DNA from: Saprospiraceae bacterium
Lineage (GTDB): Bacteria > Bacteroidota > Bacteroidia > Chitinophagales > Saprospiraceae
NCBI GenBank assembly: GCA_016722285.1
Contig: JADKGI010000016.1
Location: 1 to 64,000, forward strand
Direction of reading: 5' to 3'
DNA length: 64,000 nt
Of this stretch, positions 55,002-64,000 are shown piece after piece. A model generated the notes under the pieces. That model was not told the origin of the DNA and did not search any database. It saw only the letters and a program-made list of their open reading frames with translations. Position numbers and translations under genes: made by a program. The number at the start of each line of letters is the position of its first letter. Positions within the stretch are counted from its first letter, which is position 1.

Positions 55002-57145
55002 TCATTGACCTTCTTCAGAAAGATAATTATTGATCTCAGGGTATTCCGCACTTAAGCTGATCAGGTCCAATTTATTCATAGGTGTCCCGTGATAATAAGC
55101 CTTAACTTCCGAATTTTCAAACCCCTTGCTTTTCAGATAGTTTTTCATTTTTTTTGCATCAGTGTAAAAAGATAATTTCCCATCGTATAGGAATACTGGT
55201 TGTCTGATGCGTTCTTTTCGATAATGACATCATTGCTCAGATTGATGATGTCATTTCTGAGCATCTGCGCTACCCTCGTAAAAACCACTCTGAAATTGAG
55301 CTGCTGATTTATATCATTAAAATCGTCCCACAAGGTATCTCTGTACTGGACTGCTACTATCGGGTAATCATACATTACCTTAAGATTCCTGGTCATGTCC
55401 ACCTGTAGTCTGATATCTATCCGCTTATTTGATCTTTCGGCAAGTGTTGATGAGATGTTATTGATAATAGGAAGTGCCAGTGGATAATTTGCCCCGCATC
55501 CGAACATATTTATTCTGTTGCTTTTTATTCCTGATTTTATTAGATATTCAGATACCTTTTCAGCTCTTTTAATTGAAAAATAAAGATCAAATTCTTTTTT
55601 ACCTTCTGATAAATAATGGCTGTATAAATCAATTTTGATTTCCGGATAGATCAGCATCACGTCAGAAAGTGATTTCAAGTTATTCAGGTTTGCAATATTC
55701 AGCACATCTTCATCTCCTGAAAAATAAAGAGGCCTCGATACATAATCCCTTTCGGGGAGATCTTTCAGTCGATCAGATGCAGCAGGTAGGTTCAATGTCA
55801 ATCCGGAATCATCCGTATGGTTTAAAAATAAAGGTCTGTCCACTGTCTCCAATTGTCCTGTTACCTGATCTTTAAAATAGGCTATATATAAGTCCTGACC
55901 ACCGTATCCTTCGACTCTATCCGATGAGAAAAGTGCATACATACCATCATAAGAAATTTCTGTGTCAGTTTCATTGCCCGGAGAGTTTATGGGATATCCC
56001 ACATTCAAAACACTGTTGATTGTCCCATCAAAAGAAAAAGTTGCTAAAAAAATATCATAGCCTCCGTAACCGTCCGTCCTGTCGGAAGAAAAATACAATT
56101 TATTGCCACTGCGTATGAGATAAGGAGCAGTTTCATTTGCAACGGTATTGACAGACGGGCCAAAATTTACCGGATTCTGCCATACATTGTCCTTTCTTTC
56201 CATAAAGTAAAGATCATAGCCACCATAACCACCCTGCTTCATGGAAGAAAATAGTATCAGACTGTCACTGAACAGGAATAAATCTTTGTCCCCGTCTTCA
56301 GCTCTGAAAGGAAAATTTTGTGATACCGGGATCATCTCCGGATTCTTCTCAATGCTAAAAGTATCTGTATATAAGACACCACTCGCCTTATCCATACCCT
56401 TAGTAAAATAAACCACTGAGCCATCCTGACTGAAATCCTGAAGTATATCATGCTTTGGTGAATTCAGTAGTGTCCCGAATTCAAGGACACTTCCCCAATT
56501 GCCATCTATCAAATCTGCCATATACATATCTGAGGCGAACTGGCCTCTGATGTTGTCTGCCAGCCCATCCTTATTACGCAAACCACCCACTGAACCTTCA
56601 CGTGCAGAAGAAAAATAATACCTTTCTGGCCGGGTAGGACTTTGGACCACTCCGAATTCATCAAAAACAGTATTTATACCCGATCCCAGATTTTCAACAT
56701 ATGCCAGCTGGGGCAGAAATTTATAGTTTACAGAATATCCGCATCTTTTAATCTGATCTGAAATAAGTTGCCATTCCTTATCCTTTCTTTTTAGGGTATT
56801 GAGATACATTTTAAAATGTTTGGCCGCATCACTATAATCCCTTTTTGCCATGTATGACAAGGCTGTATATTTGTATTTTATATTATCAACCGATTTAAGC
56901 CGGTCTGCTGTGACCATATCTTTTATACACAGGTCCGGCTGATTGGTATTATAATAACAAACTCCTCTTTTAAGTATAAGTTTCGGATCTCCTTCTATCT
57001 TTTGGTAAGCATTGAATTCAGTGAGAGCCTCGCGGTATTTACCAGCTTCCATATAAATCTCAGCTGCCTTTATATGATCTTTTTGTGCCAAAGATATACC
57101 AGGCAACAGAAATAAATAAAATGTATAAATTGATATTCGATGCAT
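55002..57145 (-). CDS. TPR-PD40-OmpA family envelope protein (frameshifted near its end)
   Basis: The ATG at 57145 gives a signal peptide (MHRISIYTFYLFLLPGISLAQ). TPR-like helices come next (about residues 22-120), then PD40/WD40-like repeats (YYFSSAREGSVGG, YGGYDLYFMERKDN, KLYFSSDRTDGYGGYDIF). An OmpA-like domain follows (IKIDLYSHYLSEGKKEF, VSEYLIKSGIKSNRINMFGCG, NKRIDIRL) that would bind peptidoglycan. The frame ends at 55145 after YLFTLMQKK. Adding one base to the A run at 55166-55170 gives YLFYTDAKKMKNYLKSKGF and continues to 55002. The frameshift is probably an error. The gene follows odhB by overlap distance. Confidence 0.8.
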
Positions 57146-57147
57146 GA

Positions 57148-58467
57148 TCAAACAGACGTATTTGGGTCAAATTTTTCCATATTATCAGAAATTCTCTTTA
57201 GAAAAGCACCGCCCAGGGCTCCATCTACAATCCTGTGGTCATATGAAAGTGATAAGAACATCAGATGCCTTATTGCAATGACATCTCCAAATTCAGTCTC
57301 CAGGACAGCAGGTTTTTTGACGATAGCTCCTGTAGCAAGTATTGCTACTTGCGGCTGATTTATGATAGGTGTACCCATCAGATTGCCAAAAGTTCCTACG
57401 TTGGTCAGGGTAAAGGTTCCGTCTTTTATTTCATCCGGTTTGAGTTTATTTTCTCTGGCCCTACCTGCAAGGTCATTGACAGCTCTGGCAAGACCGGCCA
57501 TACTAAGCATGTCGGCATTTTTTACCACCGGAACGATCAGATTTCCGGTGGGCAATGCAGCAGCCATCCCTATATTAATATCTTTTTTAATCAGAATTTT
57601 GTTGCCTTCCAGAGAGATGTTGATCATTGGATAATCTTTGATAGCCCTTACCACTGCATCGATAAACAATGGAGTAAATGTGATATTCTCACCATACTTT
57701 GCCTTAAACGCATTTTTGTTTTTATCGCGCCACAAGACCATATTAGTGACATCGGCTTCTACAAAAGACGTCACATGGGCGGACGTTTGTTTTGACATGA
57801 TCATATGCTCAGCTATCAACTTACGCATTCTGTCCATCTCTATGATATCTATATTTCCTGACAAGGAAGTCGCCTGACTCGAAGCAGCAATTTTGCCCGC
57901 ATTGATTATTTCAGATTTTGTTACATCCGGCAGTGTAAATGATTGCTTTTGCTCCACATAAGTCAATAAGTCCTGTTTTGTTAGTCTGCCGTTTGCTCCT
58001 GTCCCCGGTATTGTATCCAACTCGGCTTCGCTGATTTTTTCTTCTTTTGCTATGTTTTTTACAAGTGGAGAATAAAATCTCTGCTCATCGGTAGTTTCGG
58101 CATGAATTTCAGCTTTTGCTTCCTGTCTGACTTCTTCTATCCGATGTGTGATCTCTATTGCTTCCGGTGGAATTTCGACAGGTGTATCTTCGATGACGGT
58201 AGGAGAAGCCGCTACTACTTTTTCGCCTTCAGTAGCTATTATGGCAATGACTTTTCCTACATCAACCACGGATTCTTCTCCGTAAAAAATTTGAGCCAAG
58301 ACGCCGGAAACAGGTGCCGGCACATCCGAATCTACCTTATCAGTGGCTATTTCAAGGACAATCTCATCCATTTGGACTACGTCACCCACTTTTTTCAACC
58401 ATTTTAGGATGGTGGCTTCAGTGATACTTTCACCCATTTTGGGCATTATTAATTCAATTTGAGCCAT
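57148..58467 (-). CDS. 2-oxoacid dehydrogenase E2 (dihydrolipoamide acyltransferase)
   Basis: The 439-residue protein has an N-terminal lipoyl domain (lipoyl lysine in EIATDKVDSDVPAPVSG), a proline/alanine-rich and acidic linker, a peripheral E1/E3-binding domain (FYSPLVKNIAKEEKISEAELDTIPGTGANGRLTK) and the catalytic acyltransferase domain with the active-site HRIVDG in SLSYDHRIVDGALGG. It is the core of a branched-chain or 2-oxoglutarate/pyruvate-type dehydrogenase. The E1 and E3 genes are not adjacent. It lies just upstream of the PD40-OmpA gene. Confidence 0.92.
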   Translation of the reverse strand: MAQIELIMPKMGESITEATILKWLKKVGDVVQMDEIVLEIATDKVDSDVPAPVSGVLAQIFYGEESVVDVGKVIAIIATEGEKVVAASPTVIEDTPVEIPPEAIEITHRIEEVRQEAKAEIHAETTDEQRFYSPLVKNIAKEEKISEAELDTIPGTGANGRLTKQDLLTYVEQKQSFTLPDVTKSEIINAGKIAASSQATSLSGNIDIIEMDRMRKLIAEHMIMSKQTSAHVTSFVEADVTNMVLWRDKNKNAFKAKYGENITFTPLFIDAVVRAIKDYPMINISLEGNKILIKKDINIGMAAALPTGNLIVPVVKNADMLSMAGLARAVNDLAGRARENKLKPDEIKDGTFTLTNVGTFGNLMGTPIINQPQVAILATGAIVKKPAVLETEFGDVIAIRHLMFLSLSYDHRIVDGALGGAFLKRISDNMEKFDPNTSV

Positions 58468-58546
58468 TTTGTTATTTGGTTAAGATAGAAAAAGCAAAAT
58501 TACAATTTTTTATTGTCCAATCATATTACATTAGTTCTGAAACATA

Positions 58547-58572
58547 AAAGGACAACATTACTGTTGCCCTTT
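58547..58572 (-). terminator. Stem-loop terminator downstream of glutamate dehydrogenase
   Basis: On the minus strand AAAGGGCAAC (58572-58563) pairs with GTTGTCCTTT (58556-58547), a 10-bp stem with one G-U pair and a 6-base loop. It lies 27 bases after the dehydrogenase stop and is followed by a short T run. Confidence 0.6.
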
Positions 58573-58598
58573 TTGCACTTTTCGTTTGTTTGTTGTCA

Positions 58599-60017
58599 TT
58601 AGGGAAATACACCCAATGTCATATAGTCACTGGCCACCTTATTCAATGCTGTTACAAAAGCCGCATCTCTCAGATTTTTTATCTTTTTGTTTCCATGATA
58701 TACTTCCATGATCTGATAAAATGAATTAATCATGGTTTCTTCAAGCCCTGATCGGACGAGATCCACTTCTTCAGCCCCTCTTGTAATAAATTCCCGTTCT
58801 TTATTTCCCACTGTCTTTCCTGTCAGATTTTCAAAAGTACTAACAATATTTTCATAAGTATTGTGATTGAAACGCTTGTCCATTCGGCCAAATCTCATAT
58901 GAGAAAGATTCTTTAACCATTCAAAATAAGAAACAGTCACACCGCCTGCATTGAGATACATATCAGGAATGATAATGCTTCCATTCTTAATGATTATATC
59001 AGCTGCTTTGGATGTAATCGGACCATTTGCTGCTTCGCCTATTACTTTAGCTTTTACAAGGTGTGCATTGTCTTCGGTAATGACAGACTCCAAAGCAGCC
59101 GGAACAAGTATGTCACATTCTATTCCTACCCAGTCGCCCCGGTTAGGAAGGCTAGTTGAGCCCGGGAGACCTATTATTGTACCATTTGCTGCCCGGTAAT
59201 CGAGAGCTGCCTGCATATCAATTCCCTTTTCATTATATATAGTGCCTTCTATTTCCGAAAGACCAATTATCTTTACATCTCCTTCATTTTGTGATATTAA
59301 ACCAGTGTAAGATCCTACATTTCCCATACCCTGAATAACCATGGTCTTACCCGCCAATCCTTTAGTCGCTCCAATTCTTTTGAGCATTTTCTCTTCATTA
59401 TACACCTCTCTCAATCCATAAAAAACACCTCTTCCCGTAGCTTCCGTCCTCCCTCTGATGCCATTTTGACGCACTGGTTTTCCTGTGACACATCCGGTAG
59501 CATCTATCTCGCCACCCTTAAATGTCTGGTATGTATCCAGAATCCATGCCATCTCTCTTTCGCCGGTACCGTAATCGGGTGCCGGAACATCAATACTGGG
59601 TCCTATAAAGTTTTTACGAATCAGCTCCACAGTATATCGTCTTGTGATTCGTTCGAGTTCTTCAGCAGTGTATGCACGAGGGCTTACTTTTACGCCACCT
59701 TTTGCTCCTCCGAAAGGAACATCAACGATGGCGCACTTGTATGTCATCAAAGCTGCTAAAGCCATTACTTCCTCCTGATCAACCAGATGACTGAAACGTA
59801 TTCCGCCTTTTGTAGGAAGCCGGTGATGGGAGTGCTGTACTCTGTATGCTTCTATTACTTCATATGAATCCCCTATTTTCACCGGAAAATTCATCTGATA
59901 TACTGCATTACATACTTTGATCTGAGCCAGCAATCCCGGATGAATATCTGTATAGGATGCTGCCCTGTCAAAATTGTGCTGAACACTTTCAAAAAATTTT
60001 GCTTGTTTACTGCTCAT
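58599..60017 (-). CDS. gdhA: Glu/Leu/Phe/Val dehydrogenase
   Basis: The 472-residue protein has the amino-acid dehydrogenase fold. KGGIRFSHLVDQEEVMALAALMTYKCAIVDVPFGGAKGGV holds the substrate-binding lysines. The catalytic aspartate region is DVPAPDYGTGEREMAWI, and the NAD(P) Rossmann motif is VIQGMGNVGSYTGL. VIGEAANGPIT follows. It interconverts glutamate and 2-oxoglutarate, linking nitrogen and carbon metabolism. At 472 residues it is longer than enteric-type enzymes, as in other Bacteroidota. The start overlaps the CcmD-like gene by 11 bases. Confidence 0.93.
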   Translation of the reverse strand: MSSKQAKFFESVQHNFDRAASYTDIHPGLLAQIKVCNAVYQMNFPVKIGDSYEVIEAYRVQHSHHRLPTKGGIRFSHLVDQEEVMALAALMTYKCAIVDVPFGGAKGGVKVSPRAYTAEELERITRRYTVELIRKNFIGPSIDVPAPDYGTGEREMAWILDTYQTFKGGEIDATGCVTGKPVRQNGIRGRTEATGRGVFYGLREVYNEEKMLKRIGATKGLAGKTMVIQGMGNVGSYTGLISQNEGDVKIIGLSEIEGTIYNEKGIDMQAALDYRAANGTIIGLPGSTSLPNRGDWVGIECDILVPAALESVITEDNAHLVKAKVIGEAANGPITSKAADIIIKNGSIIIPDMYLNAGGVTVSYFEWLKNLSHMRFGRMDKRFNHNTYENIVSTFENLTGKTVGNKEREFITRGAEEVDLVRSGLEETMINSFYQIMEVYHGNKKIKNLRDAAFVTALNKVASDYMTLGVFP

Positions 60018-60213
60018 TTTTAATCTGTTTTTCTAATTTGGTTAGTTTATTATCAAGTCGGAATAAGAATACTATGATTCCGACAAAAATCACCAGGATG
60101 ATGACCACAACAGAATAAATTTTGCCGGTACTGCGCAGGAAGTCTGTACTTTGGGCTATAGTTTGTTGTAAACAAACGATTTGAAGAATGAAAAAAACAA
60201 TAAATTTTTTCAT
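60007..60213 (-). CDS. CcmD-family small membrane protein
   Basis: The 68-residue protein has a signal-like N-terminus (MKKFIVFFILQIVCLQQTIAQ), a polar stretch, one membrane helix (VVVIILVIFVGIIVFLF) and a charged coiled C-terminus (RLDNKLTKLEKQI). This is the CcmD layout seen in Bacteroidota cytochrome c maturation loci. The other ccm genes are not present here. It overlaps the dehydrogenase start by 11 bases, so it is translated just before it. Confidence 0.7.
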   Translation of the reverse strand: MKKFIVFFILQIVCLQQTIAQSTDFLRSTGKIYSVVVIILVIFVGIIVFLFRLDNKLTKLEKQIKNEQ

Positions 60214-60493
60214 TTAATAATATTTGATGTGGCAAGAGTATGATCCAATTGATATGAATCTTTTCATTAAAATCGGGGCGAAGATAAGAACTTTTTATTA
60301 CATGTACGATATACCTTTTCGGTAATAAATATCATTTAGATAAATGATTTGAAGCACCGTTTTATTCCTAAACAGGTATTTTATTACTCCTGACATTTTC
60401 AAGCGTTTTCTTAAAATTTTTATAAATATGTCAATTCATGCGATAATTTATCGATAAATAGTGTTGTAAATGAGAACTATAAACTTGAATAAT

Positions 60494-63400
60494 ATGAAAA
60501 GGATAATTTTATTGTTTATAATATCATTCACTATATTTAGTGACGGTTATGGTCAATATTTTGGACGTAACAAGCCAAGATACAGGACGTTTGACTTTAA
60601 GGTGGTAGAAACGCCGCATTTCAGGATTCACCATTATATGAAAAATGATGAAATGATCAGCTATCTAACCCGGGTATCAGAACAATGGTATGATAATCAC
60701 AGGAAAGTCTTTGGAAAAGATATTATGTTTAAAAATCCAATCATCCTATACAACAACCATGCAGAATTCCAGCAAACAAACAGTATCAGCGGCGATATAG
60801 GCATTGGTACGGGTGGAGTCACAGAAGCCCTCAAAAACAGAATTGTGCTGCCTGTCTCTTTTTCGCTTCAGAGTACACACCATGTTTTGGTGCATGAGAT
60901 GGTTCACGCCTTTCAGTACAATAATATTCTGAACGGCGACTCCACATCCATGCAAAATCTAGCTAACACGCCGCTGTGGATGGTGGAAGGGATGGCAGAG
61001 TATTTTTCAACCGGCCGTAAAGATCCATTTACAGCCATGTGGATGCGGGATGCGGTACTCAATGATAATATTCCGAACATCAACAAAATGAATGATTACA
61101 AATACTTTCCGTACAGATATGGACAGGCACTTATGGCTTTTCTCGGAGGATATTATGGAGATGACAAAATTGTGAAAATGTTTGAAAGCACTGCAAAATA
61201 TGGGCTTGAACCGGGCTTTCTGGATGCTTTCGGAACCGATACCAAAAGTGTCAGCAATCTGTGGCAAACGGCACTGAAAACACAATACAGTCCGGTGCTG
61301 GAAGGTCGTAAAGAAAAACCTCTGGGAAAAAAACTGATTTCTGAAGACAATGCAGGTCGCCTGAATTTGTCTCCCGCTATAAGTCCTAACGGAAAGTTTG
61401 TCATTTTTCTGTCTGAAAAAGACGTATTCAGCACTGATCTCTATCTGGCTGATGCTGTTAGGGGGAAAATACTAAATAAAATAACTAATCAGACTCAATC
61501 TTCTGATCTGGATTATATGAATGTCCTGGAATCTTCAGGTGCATGGTCACCCAACGGTAAAGATTTTGCATTTGTAGGTATCAAAAAAGGAAAAAATGTC
61601 CTCGTTATCAAAGATGCAGAAAATGGCAAAACTGTAAATACTCTCATTATGCCACATCTGGATGCGTTCGTAAACCCCGTATATCATCCAAACGGCAAAG
61701 AGATCGTAGTCACAGGACTAATGGAAGGACAGACTGACCTTTATTCAATAAATATTAAATCAAAAAAAACCACAAAACTCACAAATAATATTTACAGTGA
61801 AAATATGGCGAGTTTCTCGTCTGACGGTAGCAAACTCATATTTTGTTACGACAAAAACAGCGTGGTAAGTGGAAGAAGTGAAGGTAAATATACGTACGAT
61901 ATTGCAGAAATGGATTATCCTTCGGGAAATATAAAAATTTATAACTTCTTCCATGGCGCTAATAATATCAATCCTGTTTTTGATTATCAGGACAATTTTT
62001 ACTTTGTGAGTGACAGGGATGGCATGCGCAACCTGTATAAATACGACCGAACCTCCGGAAAAGTGTATCAGATGACTGATCTTCTGACTGGTATTAGCGG
62101 TATAAGTGGTATTTCACCTGCGATCTCTGCCAGTACCAAAAAAGACAGGGTGCTTTATACACATTATTACGACAATAAATATACTATCTACGAAGCATCA
62201 TCTGACGAATTGCTCAATAAAGAAGTAGAAGACACAGAGACCATAAATCAAAATATGGGCATGCTCCCGGTGTATGGCATTCTGCCTGCAGACATAGTGG
62301 GAAACAGTTTTACAAATGCTGATCGTGACCTTGCTTCATCAGTTCCGGACTCAAAAAAAGTAGCTTACAAACCCAATTTCAAGCTGGACTATATTGGCGG
62401 TGGCGCCGGTATCGGAGTAGGAGTGAATAATAACTCTTTCAGAAATGCCAATGGCCTTCAGGGAGGAATAGATATGTTGTTCGGTGACCTCTTAGGGAAT
62501 CATCAGTTATATACTCAAGTAGCACTCAATGGAGAAATTCTGGATATAGGTGGCATGGTAAGCTATATCAACAGGAAAAATCAAATTGCCTGGGGGGTGG
62601 GTCTCAGCCATGTTCCATTAAGGACAGGTTTTCAGAATTATTCGCAAGCAATTGTTACCGACAACAATGGAAATGAATATCCCGCTCTGAAAGCATCGAC
62701 AAATCTGATCAGAATATTTGATCAGAGTGTGAGTCTGTTTGCACATTATCCATTTAGTTCGACATTGAGGCTGGAAGGGGGGCTTGCCGGAACATACAGG
62801 AGTTTCAGGTGGGATGAGTACAATGATTATTATTACGGCAACCAGTATGTGGGTTATCAGCTCATCGCTTCTGACCGTCAAAAAATACCTACAGGTGATG
62901 CATTGGTACTAGATCAGTATTATACAGTAAAAAAAGGGACGGGAGCTAATATCAATACAGCCATTGTAGGTGACAATTCATTCTTTGGAGTTACCGCTCC
63001 CCTCGCCGGACATCGATTCAGAGCCAGCGTCGAACAATACTTCGGTAATGATAATTATACAGGCGTACTTCTGGACGGACGAAAATATCTATGGATGAAG
63101 CCCGTCAGCTTTGCTTTCAGGACGACATCTTACTTCAGGTGGGAAAAACAGACAAACAGCGTATATCCGCTCTATCTCGGGAATATGGGCTTTGTAAGAG
63201 GACTGGGATCTATATTGAATAATGATGTAGAATCTTTAGGTCTTACATTCAGCCAGTTGGTTGGATCCAAAATGATGTTGGGTAGCTTTGAGATTAGGCT
63301 CCCATTTACGGGTCCAAAAAGGCTCGCTTTGATACCTTCCTCATTTCTTCTTACGGATCTCAATCTCTTTGTGGATAGCGGTGTGACTTTCGACAATTTT

Positions 63401-63646
63401 TCCGATTTTTCAGACGGAAAATTACTTGACTTTATTCAAAGGGATGAGAGTGGTAATATCATTCTTGATACAAGCGGCAGACCATTATATGAAACAAGGG
63501 TTTCAAAACCGACCTTCGTCACTACAGTAGGAGCATCTATGAGAATAAATCTTTTCGGAGCGCTGATACTGGAACCATATTATGCTATGCCACTACTCCA
63601 GGGATCTAAATTCAGGTTTGGATTAAATCTGATACCGGGGTGGTAA
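60494..63646 (+). CDS. Surface protein with HExxH peptidase-like, PD40 propeller and outer-membrane barrel domains
   Basis: Start at 60494 (MKRIILLFIISFTIF) gives about 1050 residues and a signal peptide ending DGYGQ. The N-terminal domain (about residues 30-260) has the gluzincin-like zinc motif LVHEMVHAFQYN with a downstream MVEGMAEYFSTGR, like a metallopeptidase. TolB/PD40-type propeller repeats follow (SPAISPNGKFVIFLSE, ASFSSDGSKLIFCYD). The last 350 residues are barrel-like strands ending in an aromatic C-terminus (FGLNLIPGW) as in outer-membrane proteins. It is probably an outer-membrane surface hydrolase. The second copy of the dispersed repeat lies after it. Confidence 0.8.
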   Translation: MKRIILLFIISFTIFSDGYGQYFGRNKPRYRTFDFKVVETPHFRIHHYMKNDEMISYLTRVSEQWYDNHRKVFGKDIMFKNPIILYNNHAEFQQTNSISGDIGIGTGGVTEALKNRIVLPVSFSLQSTHHVLVHEMVHAFQYNNILNGDSTSMQNLANTPLWMVEGMAEYFSTGRKDPFTAMWMRDAVLNDNIPNINKMNDYKYFPYRYGQALMAFLGGYYGDDKIVKMFESTAKYGLEPGFLDAFGTDTKSVSNLWQTALKTQYSPVLEGRKEKPLGKKLISEDNAGRLNLSPAISPNGKFVIFLSEKDVFSTDLYLADAVRGKILNKITNQTQSSDLDYMNVLESSGAWSPNGKDFAFVGIKKGKNVLVIKDAENGKTVNTLIMPHLDAFVNPVYHPNGKEIVVTGLMEGQTDLYSINIKSKKTTKLTNNIYSENMASFSSDGSKLIFCYDKNSVVSGRSEGKYTYDIAEMDYPSGNIKIYNFFHGANNINPVFDYQDNFYFVSDRDGMRNLYKYDRTSGKVYQMTDLLTGISGISGISPAISASTKKDRVLYTHYYDNKYTIYEASSDELLNKEVEDTETINQNMGMLPVYGILPADIVGNSFTNADRDLASSVPDSKKVAYKPNFKLDYIGGGAGIGVGVNNNSFRNANGLQGGIDMLFGDLLGNHQLYTQVALNGEILDIGGMVSYINRKNQIAWGVGLSHVPLRTGFQNYSQAIVTDNNGNEYPALKASTNLIRIFDQSVSLFAHYPFSSTLRLEGGLAGTYRSFRWDEYNDYYYGNQYVGYQLIASDRQKIPTGDALVLDQYYTVKKGTGANINTAIVGDNSFFGVTAPLAGHRFRASVEQYFGNDNYTGVLLDGRKYLWMKPVSFAFRTTSYFRWEKQTNSVYPLYLGNMGFVRGLGSILNNDVESLGLTFSQLVGSKMMLGSFEIRLPFTGPKRLALIPSSFLLTDLNLFVDSGVTFDNFSDFSDGKLLDFIQRDESGNIILDTSGRPLYETRVSKPTFVTTVGASMRINLFGALILEPYYAMPLLQGSKFRFGLNLIPGW

Positions 63647-63667
63647 TATTGATGTATTATATACTTG

Positions 63668-63808
63668 GAGTAGGTTTAAAAATTTGTATTAGTTGTAAAT
63701 CAAGAGTTTACGATTCTGACTATTAAACCATAATAGATTTTTCGAGATAAATGAGTTAATTATTTTGAAGTAAGGTTTATAAAGCATTGGTTTTAAGGCA
63801 GTAAATAT
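63668..63808 (+). repeat. Dispersed intergenic repeat, copy 2
   Basis: This stretch resembles 17433-17570 over most of its length, with the block TTAATTATTTTGAAGTAAGGTT as the best-conserved part. It lies after a plus-strand gene and before another, as does copy 1. No frame is shared. Confidence 0.5.
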
Positions 63809-63940
63809 TCAAACACGCTCTTAGTTCTTATCCTGATATATCAGGTTGGCAATGAATCTTTTTCATATAATGCTATAACATTATAATCAAAATGACGTTA
63901 TACTGATATCTTTGTCATTCAGATGATTTATCAATAAATA

Positions 63941-64000
63941 ATGAAAAAAGTACTTAATATTATCTTTTTGATAATTGTATCACTTGCCAGTGTAAATAAT
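63941..64000 (+). CDS. Start of a secreted protein gene, cut by the window end
   Basis: An ATG at 63941 opens a frame reading MKKVLNIIFLIIVSLASVNN to the window edge. The lysine pair and hydrophobic core form a typical signal peptide. Nothing more can be said from this fragment. Confidence 0.5.
   Translation, partial: MKKVLNIIFLIIVSLASVNN

Overview
The window reads as an AT-rich chromosome segment (roughly 37% GC by eye) of a member of the phylum Bacteroidota, most plausibly a Saprospiria-like lineage. The phylum call rests on many lipoproteins with short signal peptides, large outer-membrane barrel proteins (a DUF5916 type, a PD40/OmpA type and a propeller-metallopeptidase-barrel type), promoter-like TAnnTTTG boxes with an upstream TTTG, weak ribosome binding sites, the SPFH/Arc pair and DUF4197, DUF3109 and DUF2147 proteins. 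The family-level placement is inference. No rRNA, tRNA or CRISPR array was found.

Layout. 0.1-15.2 kb is core metabolism: trmB, scpA-prfA, a glucosaminidase, the three-gene proton-translocating transhydrogenase (pntA1-pntA2-pntB), a MoxR ATPase with a DUF4197 lipoprotein, an SPFH protein with an Arc-type partner, a cytochrome c lipoprotein, carA, enolase, an FtsB/DivIC-like protein and sucD. 15.2-26.3 kb holds envelope and hypothetical genes: DUF3109, a DUF5916 outer-membrane protein, an amidohydrolase lipoprotein, an 1100-residue 5'-nucleotidase-like protein with a barrel-like C-terminus, and a methyltransferase. 26.8-32.1 kb is a type II restriction-modification island (controller, endonuclease, N6-adenine methylase and the start of a TOTE-primase-type helicase). 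It sits directly downstream of a GH13 alpha-amylase lipoprotein gene, and the last 337 bp of that gene are repeated almost perfectly on the far side of the island.

34.7-44.2 kb is a signalling operon: a giant soluble hybrid histidine kinase with eleven tandem GAF domains, a stand-alone receiver and a GAF/class III nucleotide cyclase. 44.4-49.4 kb is a second defence-related island: a decayed 2OG-Fe(II) oxygenase gene plus a Septu-like PtuA/PtuB pair with a broken ptuB. It lies downstream of an alternative DNA polymerase III alpha gene (dnaE type), and a diverged copy of that gene's 3' end lies on its far side. Two defence islands thus share one architecture: host gene, island, second copy of the host gene's 3' end. 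52.7-63.6 kb returns to housekeeping and envelope genes: DUF2147, an alkyltransferase-like protein, a TrpF-like protein, a PD40-OmpA lipid/peptidoglycan-associated type protein, a 2-oxoacid dehydrogenase E2, glutamate dehydrogenase with a CcmD-like membrane peptide, and a large surface metallopeptidase-like protein.

At least six genes are each restored by adding or removing one base in a short homopolymer (near 19700, 33872, 37848, 53093, 54550 and 55166). This pattern is more typical of long-read consensus error than of biology, and those genes are annotated as joined products. The oxygenase pseudogene and probably ptuB are damaged more heavily and look truly decayed.
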